Shown here in pieces: positions 45,449-53,774 of a stretch of DNA of 64,000 nucleotides (the first letter of the stretch is position 1; the number at the start of each line of letters is the position of its first letter). Below the pieces are notes generated by a model, which was not told where the DNA came from, ran no database searches, and saw only the letters and a list, made by a program, of their open reading frames with translations. The translations under genes and the position numbers were made by a program. Source of the stretch: Bacteroidota bacterium (lineage in GTDB: Bacteria > Bacteroidota > Bacteroidia > Chitinophagales > Chitinophagaceae). The DNA lies in contig JAEZDR010000064.1 of the NCBI GenBank assembly GCA_023433265.1, positions 1 to 64,000 on the forward strand, read 5' to 3'.

Positions 45449-46768
45449 CTACCTGATCTTTAGGGTTACAATTGAAAAAACAACTAAAAGCACGGTAATA
45501 ATCCAGAATCTTACAGCGATTTTACTCTCGTGATATCCTAACATTTGATAATGGTGATGCAGAGGGCTCATTAGAAAAACACGGCGCCCTTCGCCAAATT
45601 TCCTTTTGGTATACTTAAAATAGGATACCTGGATGATGACGCTAAGGTTTTCGATTAAGAAAATGCCGCAGAATATCGGAATTAATAATTCTTTACGTAC
45701 GATGATGGCTAGCGATGCAATGATACCTCCGAGGGCGAGGCTACCCGTGTCGCCCATAAATACCTGTGCAGGGAAAGCATTGTACCAGAGGAAGCCAATA
45801 CAAGCCCCAACAAATGAAGCTATAAAAATGGCAAGCTCGCCCAGGTTAGGGATGTACATTATATTCAGGTAATCGGCGAGAACTGTATGGCCGCTTGCAT
45901 AGGTGAAAACCCCGAGACCTGCACCTATTACAGCACTTACACCCGCTGCGAGGCCATCGAGGCCGTCGGTTATGTTTGCGCCGTTTGATACCGCTGTTAC
46001 GATGAAGATGACAATTAAAATATAAATAATCCACGTATAGCGTTCGGCACCCTCACCCATCCAACTAATAAGCTTGCTGTAATTAAACTCATGATCTTTT
46101 ACGAATGGGATGGTGGTGATAGGAGTTTTGACTGTAACAAACCGGCGCTTTTCGCCATCGATTTCGCGTGTAATAAGTTTTACGGTTTGTTCGCCTTCCA
46201 CCGGATTTACCTCATGATGGGTAACCATACCTGCCGGGCTAATTACTTCCCGTTCTACTACTACGTTATCGTTGAAATAGAGTGTTGCACCTATAATAAT
46301 ACCCAGTCCTACCTGGCCAATAATCTTGGAGATACCCGCGAGGCCATCGCTGTCCTTCTTTGCATACTTAACGCCTTTGAGCTGGGCTTTTTTCTTTGCA
46401 CGTATTTTAAAGTAATCGTCCAGAAAACCAATAATACCGAGCCATACCGTTGAAAGAAGCATCAGCCTGATGTACACTTTATTTAGGTCGGCAAAAAGCA
46501 AAGTCGGAATCAGTATAGCCATCAGAATGATAAGCCCGCCCATTGTTGGGGTGCCCTTCTTTTGTTGTTCACCCTGCAAACCGAGTTCCCTGACACTTTC
46601 TCCAATCTGTTTTTTCTGCAACAGCCGAATAATTGTTTTACCATATACTGTAGCAATAAATAACGAGAGCAAGATGGCCATGGAAGCACGGAACGTAATG
46701 AACTGGAACAATCCAGCACCGGTGAGTCCGAACTCCTGCTTTAGCCAGTTAAATAAATGATACAGCAT
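45449..46768 (-). CDS. mraY: Phospho-MurNAc-pentapeptide transferase MraY
   Basis: A 439-aa integral membrane enzyme that makes lipid I from UDP-MurNAc-pentapeptide and undecaprenyl phosphate. Conserved: [47 protein letters not shown], and [12 protein letters not shown] polar insertion of about 60 residues (~residues 170-235) separates two helices; it is typical of Bacteroidota MraY. About ten transmembrane helices. Confidence 0.96.
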   Translation of the reverse strand: MLYHLFNWLKQEFGLTGAGLFQFITFRASMAILLSLFIATVYGKTIIRLLQKKQIGESVRELGLQGEQQKKGTPTMGGLIILMAILIPTLLFADLNKVYIRLMLLSTVWLGIIGFLDDYFKIRAKKKAQLKGVKYAKKDSDGLAGISKIIGQVGLGIIIGATLYFNDNVVVEREVISPAGMVTHHEVNPVEGEQTVKLITREIDGEKRRFVTVKTPITTIPFVKDHEFNYSKLISWMGEGAERYTWIIYILIVIFIVTAVSNGANITDGLDGLAAGVSAVIGAGLGVFTYASGHTVLADYLNIMYIPNLGELAIFIASFVGACIGFLWYNAFPAQVFMGDTGSLALGGIIASLAIIVRKELLIPIFCGIFLIENLSVIIQVSYFKYTKRKFGEGRRVFLMSPLHHHYQMLGYHESKIAVRFWIITVLLVVFSIVTLKIR

Positions 46769-46789
46769 ATTAAAAAGTTTGCCCGTTTA

Positions 46790-48253
46790 TTATTTCTCGT
46801 ACAATTCAAACATTTCCTTTAATACAGCCTTATCGTCAAAAGGATATTTTACACCTTTTATCTCCTGGTACTTTTCATGGCCTTTACCTGCTACAAGAAT
46901 TATGTCGCCAGGCTTTGCCATATCAACCGCCATTTTTATTGCTTCTTTCCTATCTGAGATCACAACAGATTTGCGGCGACCTGCACTGTTTAGACTATGG
47001 GTGATATCGTCCAGGATGGCTTGCGGATCTTCGGACCGCGGGTTGTCGCTGGTAAAGACTACTTTATCACTCTGCTCGCAAGCATATTCACCCATAACCG
47101 GCCTTTTAGTCTTGTCCCTGTCGCCCCCGCATCCAACAACCGTTATTACCCTTTCTTCGCCCTTTTTGAGTTTCCTGATTGTGGCTAAAACATTGTCAAG
47201 CGCGTCGGGAGTGTGAGCATAATCAACAATTCCAATAATTTGTTTTTTACTAATTATGTAGTCGAAGCGACCCTCTGCTCCTGTGGTATCGCTTAGCACA
47301 CGTAAAACTTCTTCGGCGGGCTCGCCAAGGTTTACCGCAGTGGCATATACAGCAAGCAGGTTATATGCGTTAAACTCTCCTATCAAGCGAAAATGAACTT
47401 CCTTTTCATTGATTGACATGTATAGACCGGTCAATGAATTTTCCAGGATTTTACCTTTGAAATCGCAAGGGGTTTTGAGGCCGTAGCCGAACTTTCCTGC
47501 ATGCGTATTTTGCAACATTACCGGGCCGCGCTTGTCGTCGTAATTTGTGATAGCAAAAGCGGTGGATGGCAGGTGATCGAAGAATGACTTCTTGACCCGG
47601 ATATATTCGTCAAAGGTTTTATGGTAATCGAGGTGGTCGTGGGTAATATTGCTAAAGATGCCGCCGGCAAACGACAAACCTGTTACACGGTGTTGATGTA
47701 TTGCATGGCTGCTAACCTCCATGAAAACAAATGCACAACCTTGTTGTAACATATCGGCTAGCAATGCGTTGAGACTGACCGCATCGGGTGTGGTATGAGT
47801 AGCCGGGATCACGTTGTCGGCAACCTGGTTTTGTACTGTGCTTATGAGACCGCAGGTATAACCAAGGCGGCTAAATAATTTGAACAACAACGTTGCGATA
47901 GTTGTTTTACCGTTTGTACCTGTAACTCCAACCAACTTTAGGCGGGTGGAAGGGTTGTTATAAAAATTTGCGCTGGTGTACCCTGCTGCTTCCGAAGAAT
48001 TTTTGACCTGTATATAGGTGACGTTTCCTGCCAATTCTGCGGGCATATCTTCAACAATAATTGCAACAGCACCCTGGGCGATAGCCTGGGCAACAAACTG
48101 ATGCCCATCGACGGCGACCCCTTTTACGGCGATAAACAACGATCCGGGCATCAGCTTGCGGCTGTCGATTGCTATTGACTTTACATCAACGTCCAACGAC
48201 CCTTGTACCTGCATCAGGCTAACTTTATATAATATATCGCGAAGTATAGCCAT
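46790..48253 (-). CDS. murE: UDP-MurNAc-tripeptide synthetase (meso-DAP type)
   Basis: A 487-aa protein. The ATG at 48251-48253 shares one base with the PBP stop (TGATG). The N-terminal domain has IDSRKLMPGSLFIAVKG; the ATP loop is GTNGKTTIATLL; the substrate-specific motif DNPRSEDP at about residue 403 indicates meso-diaminopimelate as the added amino acid. It gives the third residue of the peptide stem, and fits with the mpl gene at 58.6 kb, which reuses the DAP-containing tripeptide. Confidence 0.96.
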   Translation of the reverse strand: MAILRDILYKVSLMQVQGSLDVDVKSIAIDSRKLMPGSLFIAVKGVAVDGHQFVAQAIAQGAVAIIVEDMPAELAGNVTYIQVKNSSEAAGYTSANFYNNPSTRLKLVGVTGTNGKTTIATLLFKLFSRLGYTCGLISTVQNQVADNVIPATHTTPDAVSLNALLADMLQQGCAFVFMEVSSHAIHQHRVTGLSFAGGIFSNITHDHLDYHKTFDEYIRVKKSFFDHLPSTAFAITNYDDKRGPVMLQNTHAGKFGYGLKTPCDFKGKILENSLTGLYMSINEKEVHFRLIGEFNAYNLLAVYATAVNLGEPAEEVLRVLSDTTGAEGRFDYIISKKQIIGIVDYAHTPDALDNVLATIRKLKKGEERVITVVGCGGDRDKTKRPVMGEYACEQSDKVVFTSDNPRSEDPQAILDDITHSLNSAGRRKSVVISDRKEAIKMAVDMAKPGDIILVAGKGHEKYQEIKGVKYPFDDKAVLKEMFELYEK

Positions 48254-50376
48254 CAATTAAGTTGAATATCGATTAGTTGCCCTTTAATAATTCTTGAACC
48301 CTCCCTCACCGACTGTGTCCTGACCTTTCCTTTGCCCGTTGCATTTACAGCAAGGCCCATGCTCTCACACAATGTTACAGCGTCTTTTAAACCCAGCCCT
48401 ATAAGCGAAGGCATGCCATCCGGATTTACCTGAATACCTTTTAAAGCCACAAGCCTTCCTGTTTTGGCTGCAGCCACCAAAGGCTCGGTGCCTTTGCTAT
48501 TATCATTATAATTCAATTGGAGTTTCGCAAAAACCTCTTCAACATCTTTGGGATTTCCGACATAGCGAAACCAGGAACTATCTGCAACTTGTGCAGGTTG
48601 CGAACCAGGGGTATTGCCCTCGCGAACATGCATTGTGTACAGCCTGTCTGCAATTTCCTTGAAAACAGGTCCAGCAACAGAAGCACCATAGTACCTTGCA
48701 GCGTGAGGCTTATTCTTTATTATTACTACAATTGTGTATTGAGGATTATCAGACGGAAAATAGCCTGCAAAGGATGATTGGTAGATATGGTCTGCGTATC
48801 CACGGCTTCCATTTGCTACAAGCGCAGTACCGGTTTTACCTGCAACTTTATAGGGAGAGTTTTTAAACAGTGAATAGCCAGTACCTCCTTCTACCGTACA
48901 GACACCTTCGAGACAATCCTGCAACTGCCTAACCGTTTGCTGGCTGCAAATCCTGGAGCCAATGGCAACCGGCTTTTTTTGCTCGTAGATGAGACCATCC
49001 TGTTGAATAGATTCAACCAGATAAGGCTTCATCATAATACCGTTGTTAGCAATAGCATTATAAAGCATTGCTGTATGAACCGGCGTGATGGCAATGTTAT
49101 AACCAAAGGCCATCCAGGGTAAGGTTGTATTACTCCAGTACTTTCCACCCGGCCGATAGATTACCGGTGTTCTTTCACCGCGCAAGTCAAGGCCCGTTGT
49201 TTTATCCATACCCAGCCGCCTGAGATGAGTGATAAACTGCGAAGGCTTTTGGTTGTAATATGTATGTGCCAACTTGGCCATAGCTACATTAGAGCTGGCT
49301 TCGAATGATTGCTTTACAGTAACTTGTTGAAGCCCATGTTTCTCGCTGTCATATACTGTTCTTCCTGCTACCTTCCATACTCCACCTTCGAGGTTTACCT
49401 GGGTATTCAGTGAAACTTTTTTGTCTTCGAGTACAGCAAGTAAGGTTGCCAGTTTGAAAGTTGACCCCGGCTCTGTTGGAGATAGGGCATAATTGAAATT
49501 CTCCCAGTATGCAGAATCCTTCACACGTCCAAGGTTAGCGATGGCTTTAATCTTGCCGGTTTTCACCTCCATCACAATTGCGCAGCCGTGATCTGCATCA
49601 TTACTCTTCAGCATCTTCAGGAGTGCATTCTGTGTTATTTCCTGAATGTGTATATCCAAAGTTGTTACAACATCTTTTCCATCCTGTGGCTCGATTTGCA
49701 GATCATTATTTTCAACAGGAACACTCACGCCGCCTGCGATGTAGCGAACGAGGCGTCGTCCTTTTGTGCCACGCAAAACGCTATCGTAGGTAAGTTCGAG
49801 CCCCACTTTGAAAGAATCCCTATCCAATCCTATGGTTCTAAAAGCCATCATTTGATATGGATTGAGCCTGATGTGTTTGACCTGAGCGATAAATCCGCTT
49901 TTGTTACGCCCTAACTTTACAAGAGGTAATTGGCGCAGTTGCTGGTATTTTCTGAAATCAATCTTTCTTTTTAAAAGAAAATACCTGTTCTTCTTCCGGT
50001 AGTTAGTAGTGAGTATTTTTTTATATTCTGCGGCAGGCTTGTCTTTAAAAAGTTGTGATAACCCTATTGAAAGCGAGTCAAGGTTTTCGCGAAACAGTTT
50101 ACCACTGTTGTTACGCAAGGCATCAGCTGCAAAATCGATATAGATATCGAATTGAGGAAGGCTGGTACTTAACATCTCCATATTGGCGCTGTAAATCGTA
50201 CCCCGGTCGGCATCAATTGATTCAATCTTTTGGTGGAGACTATCGCTCATGCTTCGATACTGCTTACCTTGTACTTGCTGTATGTAAACAGCCTTACCAA
50301 ATATTACAAGGCATACAATGCCCACAGCTATGTAGCTGAGATATACCCGCCAAAGTATGTCTCGTTTTACTTCCAC
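48253..50376 (-). CDS. ftsI: Septal penicillin-binding protein with PASTA domain
   Basis: A 707-aa protein if the GTG at 50376 is used (VEVKRDILWRVYLSYIAVGI), which matches the usual family start; a TTG at 50400 adds eight residues. One N-terminal membrane helix, a PBP dimerisation domain, then the transpeptidase domain: STFK at ~305-308, SSN in FEASSNVAMAKLA, and KTGT in KVAGKTGTALVANG. The last ~65 residues form a PASTA domain (MPSLIGLGLKDAVTLCESMG). It cross-links septal peptidoglycan with FtsW. It sits after ftsL in the cluster, as expected for ftsI; the symbol rests on that position. Confidence 0.9.
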   Translation of the reverse strand: MEVKRDILWRVYLSYIAVGIVCLVIFGKAVYIQQVQGKQYRSMSDSLHQKIESIDADRGTIYSANMEMLSTSLPQFDIYIDFAADALRNNSGKLFRENLDSLSIGLSQLFKDKPAAEYKKILTTNYRKKNRYFLLKRKIDFRKYQQLRQLPLVKLGRNKSGFIAQVKHIRLNPYQMMAFRTIGLDRDSFKVGLELTYDSVLRGTKGRRLVRYIAGGVSVPVENNDLQIEPQDGKDVVTTLDIHIQEITQNALLKMLKSNDADHGCAIVMEVKTGKIKAIANLGRVKDSAYWENFNYALSPTEPGSTFKLATLLAVLEDKKVSLNTQVNLEGGVWKVAGRTVYDSEKHGLQQVTVKQSFEASSNVAMAKLAHTYYNQKPSQFITHLRRLGMDKTTGLDLRGERTPVIYRPGGKYWSNTTLPWMAFGYNIAITPVHTAMLYNAIANNGIMMKPYLVESIQQDGLIYEQKKPVAIGSRICSQQTVRQLQDCLEGVCTVEGGTGYSLFKNSPYKVAGKTGTALVANGSRGYADHIYQSSFAGYFPSDNPQYTIVVIIKNKPHAARYYGASVAGPVFKEIADRLYTMHVREGNTPGSQPAQVADSSWFRYVGNPKDVEEVFAKLQLNYNDNSKGTEPLVAAAKTGRLVALKGIQVNPDGMPSLIGLGLKDAVTLCESMGLAVNATGKGKVRTQSVREGSRIIKGQLIDIQLN

Positions 50377-50414
50377 TGTGGTATGTTTACCGGCTTTCAA
50401 AAGGATATTGAATT

Positions 50415-50753
50415 TTAATGGTTGCTGGCCTTGTTTGGTTTTTCTACAATATTCTTAATGCGGGCAGGAGGCGTAGTACTTATTTTCAAGCCCAATGGGC
50501 CTGCAGATTTTACTATCGCTTCTTCCCGTGTTTGGTACATGAGTTCGCTTTTTACAGTCTTGTATTCAAACTGCAGTTCTTTTATTTCCTTTGAAGTTTT
50601 GTTGATTTCCCTGATGGTTTTATCGGCAGTGTGCCCATTAGCGATATAAACCACCGCCAATACGGCAAGGAAGAGGAAGAATCCGATATTATCCACTATC
50701 CAGTGGTAGTTGAAAATCCTTCTTTGTTTGCTATGTTCTTCTTTCTGCGCCAT
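50415..50753 (-). CDS. ftsL: FtsL-like division protein
   Basis: A 112-aa bitopic membrane protein. It has a basic cytoplasmic tail (KQRRIFNYHWIVDN), one helix at ~24-42 (GFFLFLAVLAVVYIANG) and a periplasmic heptad-rich segment (TIREINKTSKEIKELQFEYK). It is recognised by this layout and by its place between rsmH and the PBP gene, since FtsL sequences are poorly conserved. It would form the FtsQLB-type complex that activates FtsW and FtsI. Confidence 0.85.
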   Translation of the reverse strand: MAQKEEHSKQRRIFNYHWIVDNIGFFLFLAVLAVVYIANGHTADKTIREINKTSKEIKELQFEYKTVKSELMYQTREEAIVKSAGPLGLKISTTPPARIKNIVEKPNKASNH

Positions 50754-50765
50754 TGACAGTTGCTG

Positions 50766-51671
50766 CTATAATTTTTCTGCTATTCTAAGTTTTGCACTTC
50801 TCGATCTTGGGTTTCGTTGCAGTTCCTCCTGGGTTGCAGTAACAGGCTTCTTCGTTACCACCTTCAACTGCTTTTCTACATGGATGGTGTATAACGGATG
50901 TTCCTGCGGTGGTTCCAAACTTCCATACCTGAAGAAGTCTTTGACAATCCTGTCTTCCACAGAATGAAAGGTGATGATCGCTATTCTTCCACCCGGGTTA
51001 AGTACAGGGGGCAGTTGCCCAAGCAATTCGCGAAGCGCACCCATTTCATCATTCACCTCTATCCTCAATGCCTGGAACACCTGGGCCAGGTATTTTGCCG
51101 GGTTTCCTTTCACAACAGGTGAAAGCAGGTTTTTAAAACCTTCGATTGACTGAAAGGATGCCTGGTTACGATGCTGCGCAATGTGTTTAGCAAGCGTTTT
51201 GGAGTTAGTAACTTCTCCATATTGCTCAAACATTTTATGCAGTTGGCCTTCCGTGAGTCTCATCAATACTTCCGCTGCAGTTTGCTCGAGCCGCTGATCC
51301 ATCCGCATGTCCAATGGACCATCGAAACGGGTGGAAAATCCACGCTCGCCTGTATCAAACTGGTGACTGCTAACACCAAGGTCTGCGAGGATGCCATCAA
51401 CCGACACGACATTGTGCAAACGCAGGAAACGTTGGAGGTAACGGAAGTTCTGTGGTATAAACAACAGCCGCTCATCGGGAGGAAGATTTGACTCAGCATC
51501 AGCATCCTGGTCAAAGGCAATCAACTTTCCTTTTGGAGACAGCTTATTCAGAATACCCCTACTATGGCCTCCGCCGCCGAATGTGCAGTCCACATAAACG
51601 CCATCAGGCTTGATATTGAGCGCTTCGATGCTTTCATGGAAGAGGACAGGTATGTGATAAGTTTCTGACAT
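50766..51671 (-). CDS. rsmH: 16S rRNA (cytosine1402-N4)-methyltransferase
   Basis: A 301-aa protein. It opens YHIPVLFHESIEAL; the SAM-binding loop is VDCTFGGGGHSRGIL; GILADLGVSSHQFD and RGFSTRFDGPLDMRM are characteristic of RsmH (MraW), as is HSVEDRIVKDFF. It methylates N4 of C1402 in the ribosomal decoding centre. Second gene of the cluster, 36 bp after mraZ and 12 bp before ftsL. Confidence 0.96.
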   Translation of the reverse strand: MSETYHIPVLFHESIEALNIKPDGVYVDCTFGGGGHSRGILNKLSPKGKLIAFDQDADAESNLPPDERLLFIPQNFRYLQRFLRLHNVVSVDGILADLGVSSHQFDTGERGFSTRFDGPLDMRMDQRLEQTAAEVLMRLTEGQLHKMFEQYGEVTNSKTLAKHIAQHRNQASFQSIEGFKNLLSPVVKGNPAKYLAQVFQALRIEVNDEMGALRELLGQLPPVLNPGGRIAIITFHSVEDRIVKDFFRYGSLEPPQEHPLYTIHVEKQLKVVTKKPVTATQEELQRNPRSRSAKLRIAEKL

Positions 51672-51707
51672 GAATTAGTAAGCGGTGGTTAGCAACTTAT
51701 TCATGTA

Positions 51708-52160
51708 TTACAGAGGTTTATCACCCATTACCTGCGCAGCAAGTGCACTGAAGTAATCAGGAGAAACAGATTCAAAGAGCTGTTTGTACTTTATTGCATC
51801 CCATATTTCCAGCTTATCCACCGCTGCAGCAAGGACAATGTCTTTTGAAAGGCTTGCATGGTCTTTCAAGGTTGCGGGCACTAATAGCCTGCCTGCAGAG
51901 TCCATTTCCACTTCTGTAGCCCCGGCAAGAAACTGACGGCGGAATTCGCGAACTTTGGGATCAAAATCATTCAACTGGCTAATCCTGGTGTAAATGGGTA
52001 TCCAACTAGACATAGGGAATAAGCTGAGGCATTTTTCCAGACCCCGGTTTATTACGAAACGGTTCTCACCTTCCGGTAACTGCTTTTTAAAGCCTGCCGG
52101 TAAGAGGAAACGCCCTTTCGCGTCTATTGTTGATTCATATTCACCGAGAAAACCAATCAT
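51708..52160 (-). CDS. mraZ: Division/cell wall cluster regulator MraZ
   Basis: A 150-aa protein with two AbrB-like repeats: GEYESTIDAKGRFLLPAGFKK at the N-terminus and ATEVEMDSAGRLLVPATLKD in the middle, each with the DxxGR/DxAGR signature. It forms a ring that binds direct repeats upstream of its own gene and is usually a repressor of the dcw cluster. The first gene of that cluster. Candidate operator repeats lie at 52181-52210. Confidence 0.95.
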   Translation of the reverse strand: MIGFLGEYESTIDAKGRFLLPAGFKKQLPEGENRFVINRGLEKCLSLFPMSSWIPIYTRISQLNDFDPKVREFRRQFLAGATEVEMDSAGRLLVPATLKDHASLSKDIVLAAAVDKLEIWDAIKYKQLFESVSPDYFSALAAQVMGDKPL

Positions 52161-52180
52161 TTAAAGCAATAACTTACATT

Positions 52181-52210
52181 TACCCCCACAAAATAACACT
52201 TTTTACCACA
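52181..52210 (-). promoter_or_regulatory. Candidate MraZ-binding direct repeats
   Basis: Read on the minus strand, three consecutive 10-mers start with (T/A)GTGG or AGTGT: TGTGGTAAAA, AGTGTTATTT, TGTGGGGGTA. They end 21 bp before the mraZ ATG. Known MraZ boxes are three or four TGGG-like direct repeats with about 10-bp period in this position; the match in period and place is good, in sequence only partial. Confidence 0.4.
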
Positions 52211-52231
52211 TTGCTTTTCAAAAATGGAAAT

Positions 52232-52340
52232 TTGTATTTATCCACCTAAGCACAATCGGGCTTAAGTGAATGTAAATCAATGTACTATCATCTATAGACG
52301 TACAGTAAAACACCAGACCCTGTGAATAGCATGTGGATAA
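52232..52340. promoter_or_regulatory. DnaA-box-like motifs upstream of mraZ
   Basis: A perfect DnaA consensus (TGTGGATAA, the complement of TTATCCACA) is at 52332-52340. TTATCCACC (one mismatch) is at 52238-52246, and a weaker TGTGAATAG at 52321-52329. Three within ~100 bp in the mraZ-queA gap (52161-52538), which otherwise holds only promoters. Confidence 0.35.
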
Positions 52341-52538
52341 GCGGTGGGCTAACTCGCTAGTGCAATGATTATCAGCTTGTTTTCTTGGTTAATTAAGAAA
52401 TATTTGAAGACATAGATCGCCTCGGCGATAGCCGGTATTTGTAATTATCGGCTTAACAAAAGAGTGGGTTTGGTGCGTTTGTGATTAAAAGTGGGAAGCG
52501 AAAATCGGTTTCTTTGCAGCCGCCCTACCAAGTTTCAT

Positions 52539-53750
52539 ATGATACCGCAGCTTAGAATAGAAGATTTTGATTACGGACTTCCGCCCGAAAGGATTGCGCA
52601 AACGCCTTTGCAAAAGAGGGATCATAGCAAATTGCTGGTGTACCGGCAGGGAGAGATTCGCGAAACTTTGTTTGAAGCGATAACAGCCGAAATTCCCGCA
52701 GACAGCTTCCTCGTTTTTAATGAAACGAAGGTGGTTGAAGCGAGGATCCGCTTTAAAAAGCCAACAGGCGGCATGATAGAAGTGTTTTGCCTTGAACCTG
52801 CGGGTGAATATGGTGACATTAGTATTGCCATGCAGCAAAAGGGTAACATTCGATATAAATGCCTCATTGGCGGAGCCAGCAAATGGAAGCATGGCATGGA
52901 GTTAGAAAAAACGAATGGTGACCTCAGGCTAACCGCAGCTATCGCAGAAAGAACAGAAGACAGTTTTATCCTCGAGCTTTCCTGGAATAACGCCGATACC
53001 ACATTTGCTGAAATGCTTCACCTGATGGGGGAGATACCCTTGCCGCCTTATATGAACAGGCAACCGGAAGAAGCTGATAAAGCAAGATACCAAACAGTTT
53101 ATGCCAAAACAGATGGCTCCGTGGCTGCACCCACTGCGGGATTGCATTTTACAGATGTTGTGCTCAACAGTTTTGAAAAAAAAGGTATCACTAAAGGATA
53201 TGTTACGCTACATGTAGGTGCCGGAACTTTCATGCCCGTGAAAGCAAATGATATACGTGCGCATGTTATGCACAGTGAATACATAGAAATAACAGACACA
53301 TTCATTGCTGCCGTATTGGAGAACCTGGACAAGAAAATTATAACAGTAGGGACTACATCATTGCGCACTGTTGAGAGCCTGTATTGGCTGGGGTTAAAGG
53401 TGCTTGCGCAGCCTGCAATTTCTCCGACTGATTTACATGTATCGCAGTGGGATCCGTATGAATTAGAAAAAGGAGGGAGTGCAAAACAGTCGCTCTGTGC
53501 TTTGTTGCATTGGATGCAGGAAAGGAATATGGGCAAATTGGTTACCACAACCCAGGTGATCATAGCACCGGGTTACTGTTTTGCCCTTGCAGATGGATTG
53601 ATCACCAATTTTCATCAGCCTCGTTCTACATTGCTTTTACTTGTTGCCGCACTCATTGGCGATGACTGGAAACAAGTGTACAGCTATGCCTTGCAAAACA
53701 GTTTCAGGTTCTTAAGTTACGGCGACAGCAGTTTATTGTGGCGGTCGTAA
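52539..53750 (+). CDS. queA: S-adenosylmethionine:tRNA ribosyltransferase-isomerase
   Basis: A 403-aa protein. The ATG at 52539 gives MIPQLRIEDFDYGLPPERIA, the usual QueA start, so the longer frame from 52491 is not used. Conserved parts: QTPLQKRDHSKLLV, VFNETKVVEARI, PTAGLHFTDVVL and LHVGAGTFMPVKA, GTTSLRTVES, and NFHQPRSTLLLLVAALIG. It transfers the ribosyl part of SAM to preQ1 in tRNA, giving epoxyqueuosine. Divergent from mraZ; queD, an earlier step of the pathway, lies 3.8 kb to the right. Confidence 0.95.
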   Translation: MIPQLRIEDFDYGLPPERIAQTPLQKRDHSKLLVYRQGEIRETLFEAITAEIPADSFLVFNETKVVEARIRFKKPTGGMIEVFCLEPAGEYGDISIAMQQKGNIRYKCLIGGASKWKHGMELEKTNGDLRLTAAIAERTEDSFILELSWNNADTTFAEMLHLMGEIPLPPYMNRQPEEADKARYQTVYAKTDGSVAAPTAGLHFTDVVLNSFEKKGITKGYVTLHVGAGTFMPVKANDIRAHVMHSEYIEITDTFIAAVLENLDKKIITVGTTSLRTVESLYWLGLKVLAQPAISPTDLHVSQWDPYELEKGGSAKQSLCALLHWMQERNMGKLVTTTQVIIAPGYCFALADGLITNFHQPRSTLLLLVAALIGDDWKQVYSYALQNSFRFLSYGDSSLLWRS

Positions 53751-53774
53751 GCGTACACCAAGGCAATATTTCCA

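Noticed and set aside
52161..52538. Replication origin at the DnaA boxes
   Set aside because: Only two good boxes, no AT-rich repeats, no dnaA, dnaN or parAB nearby.
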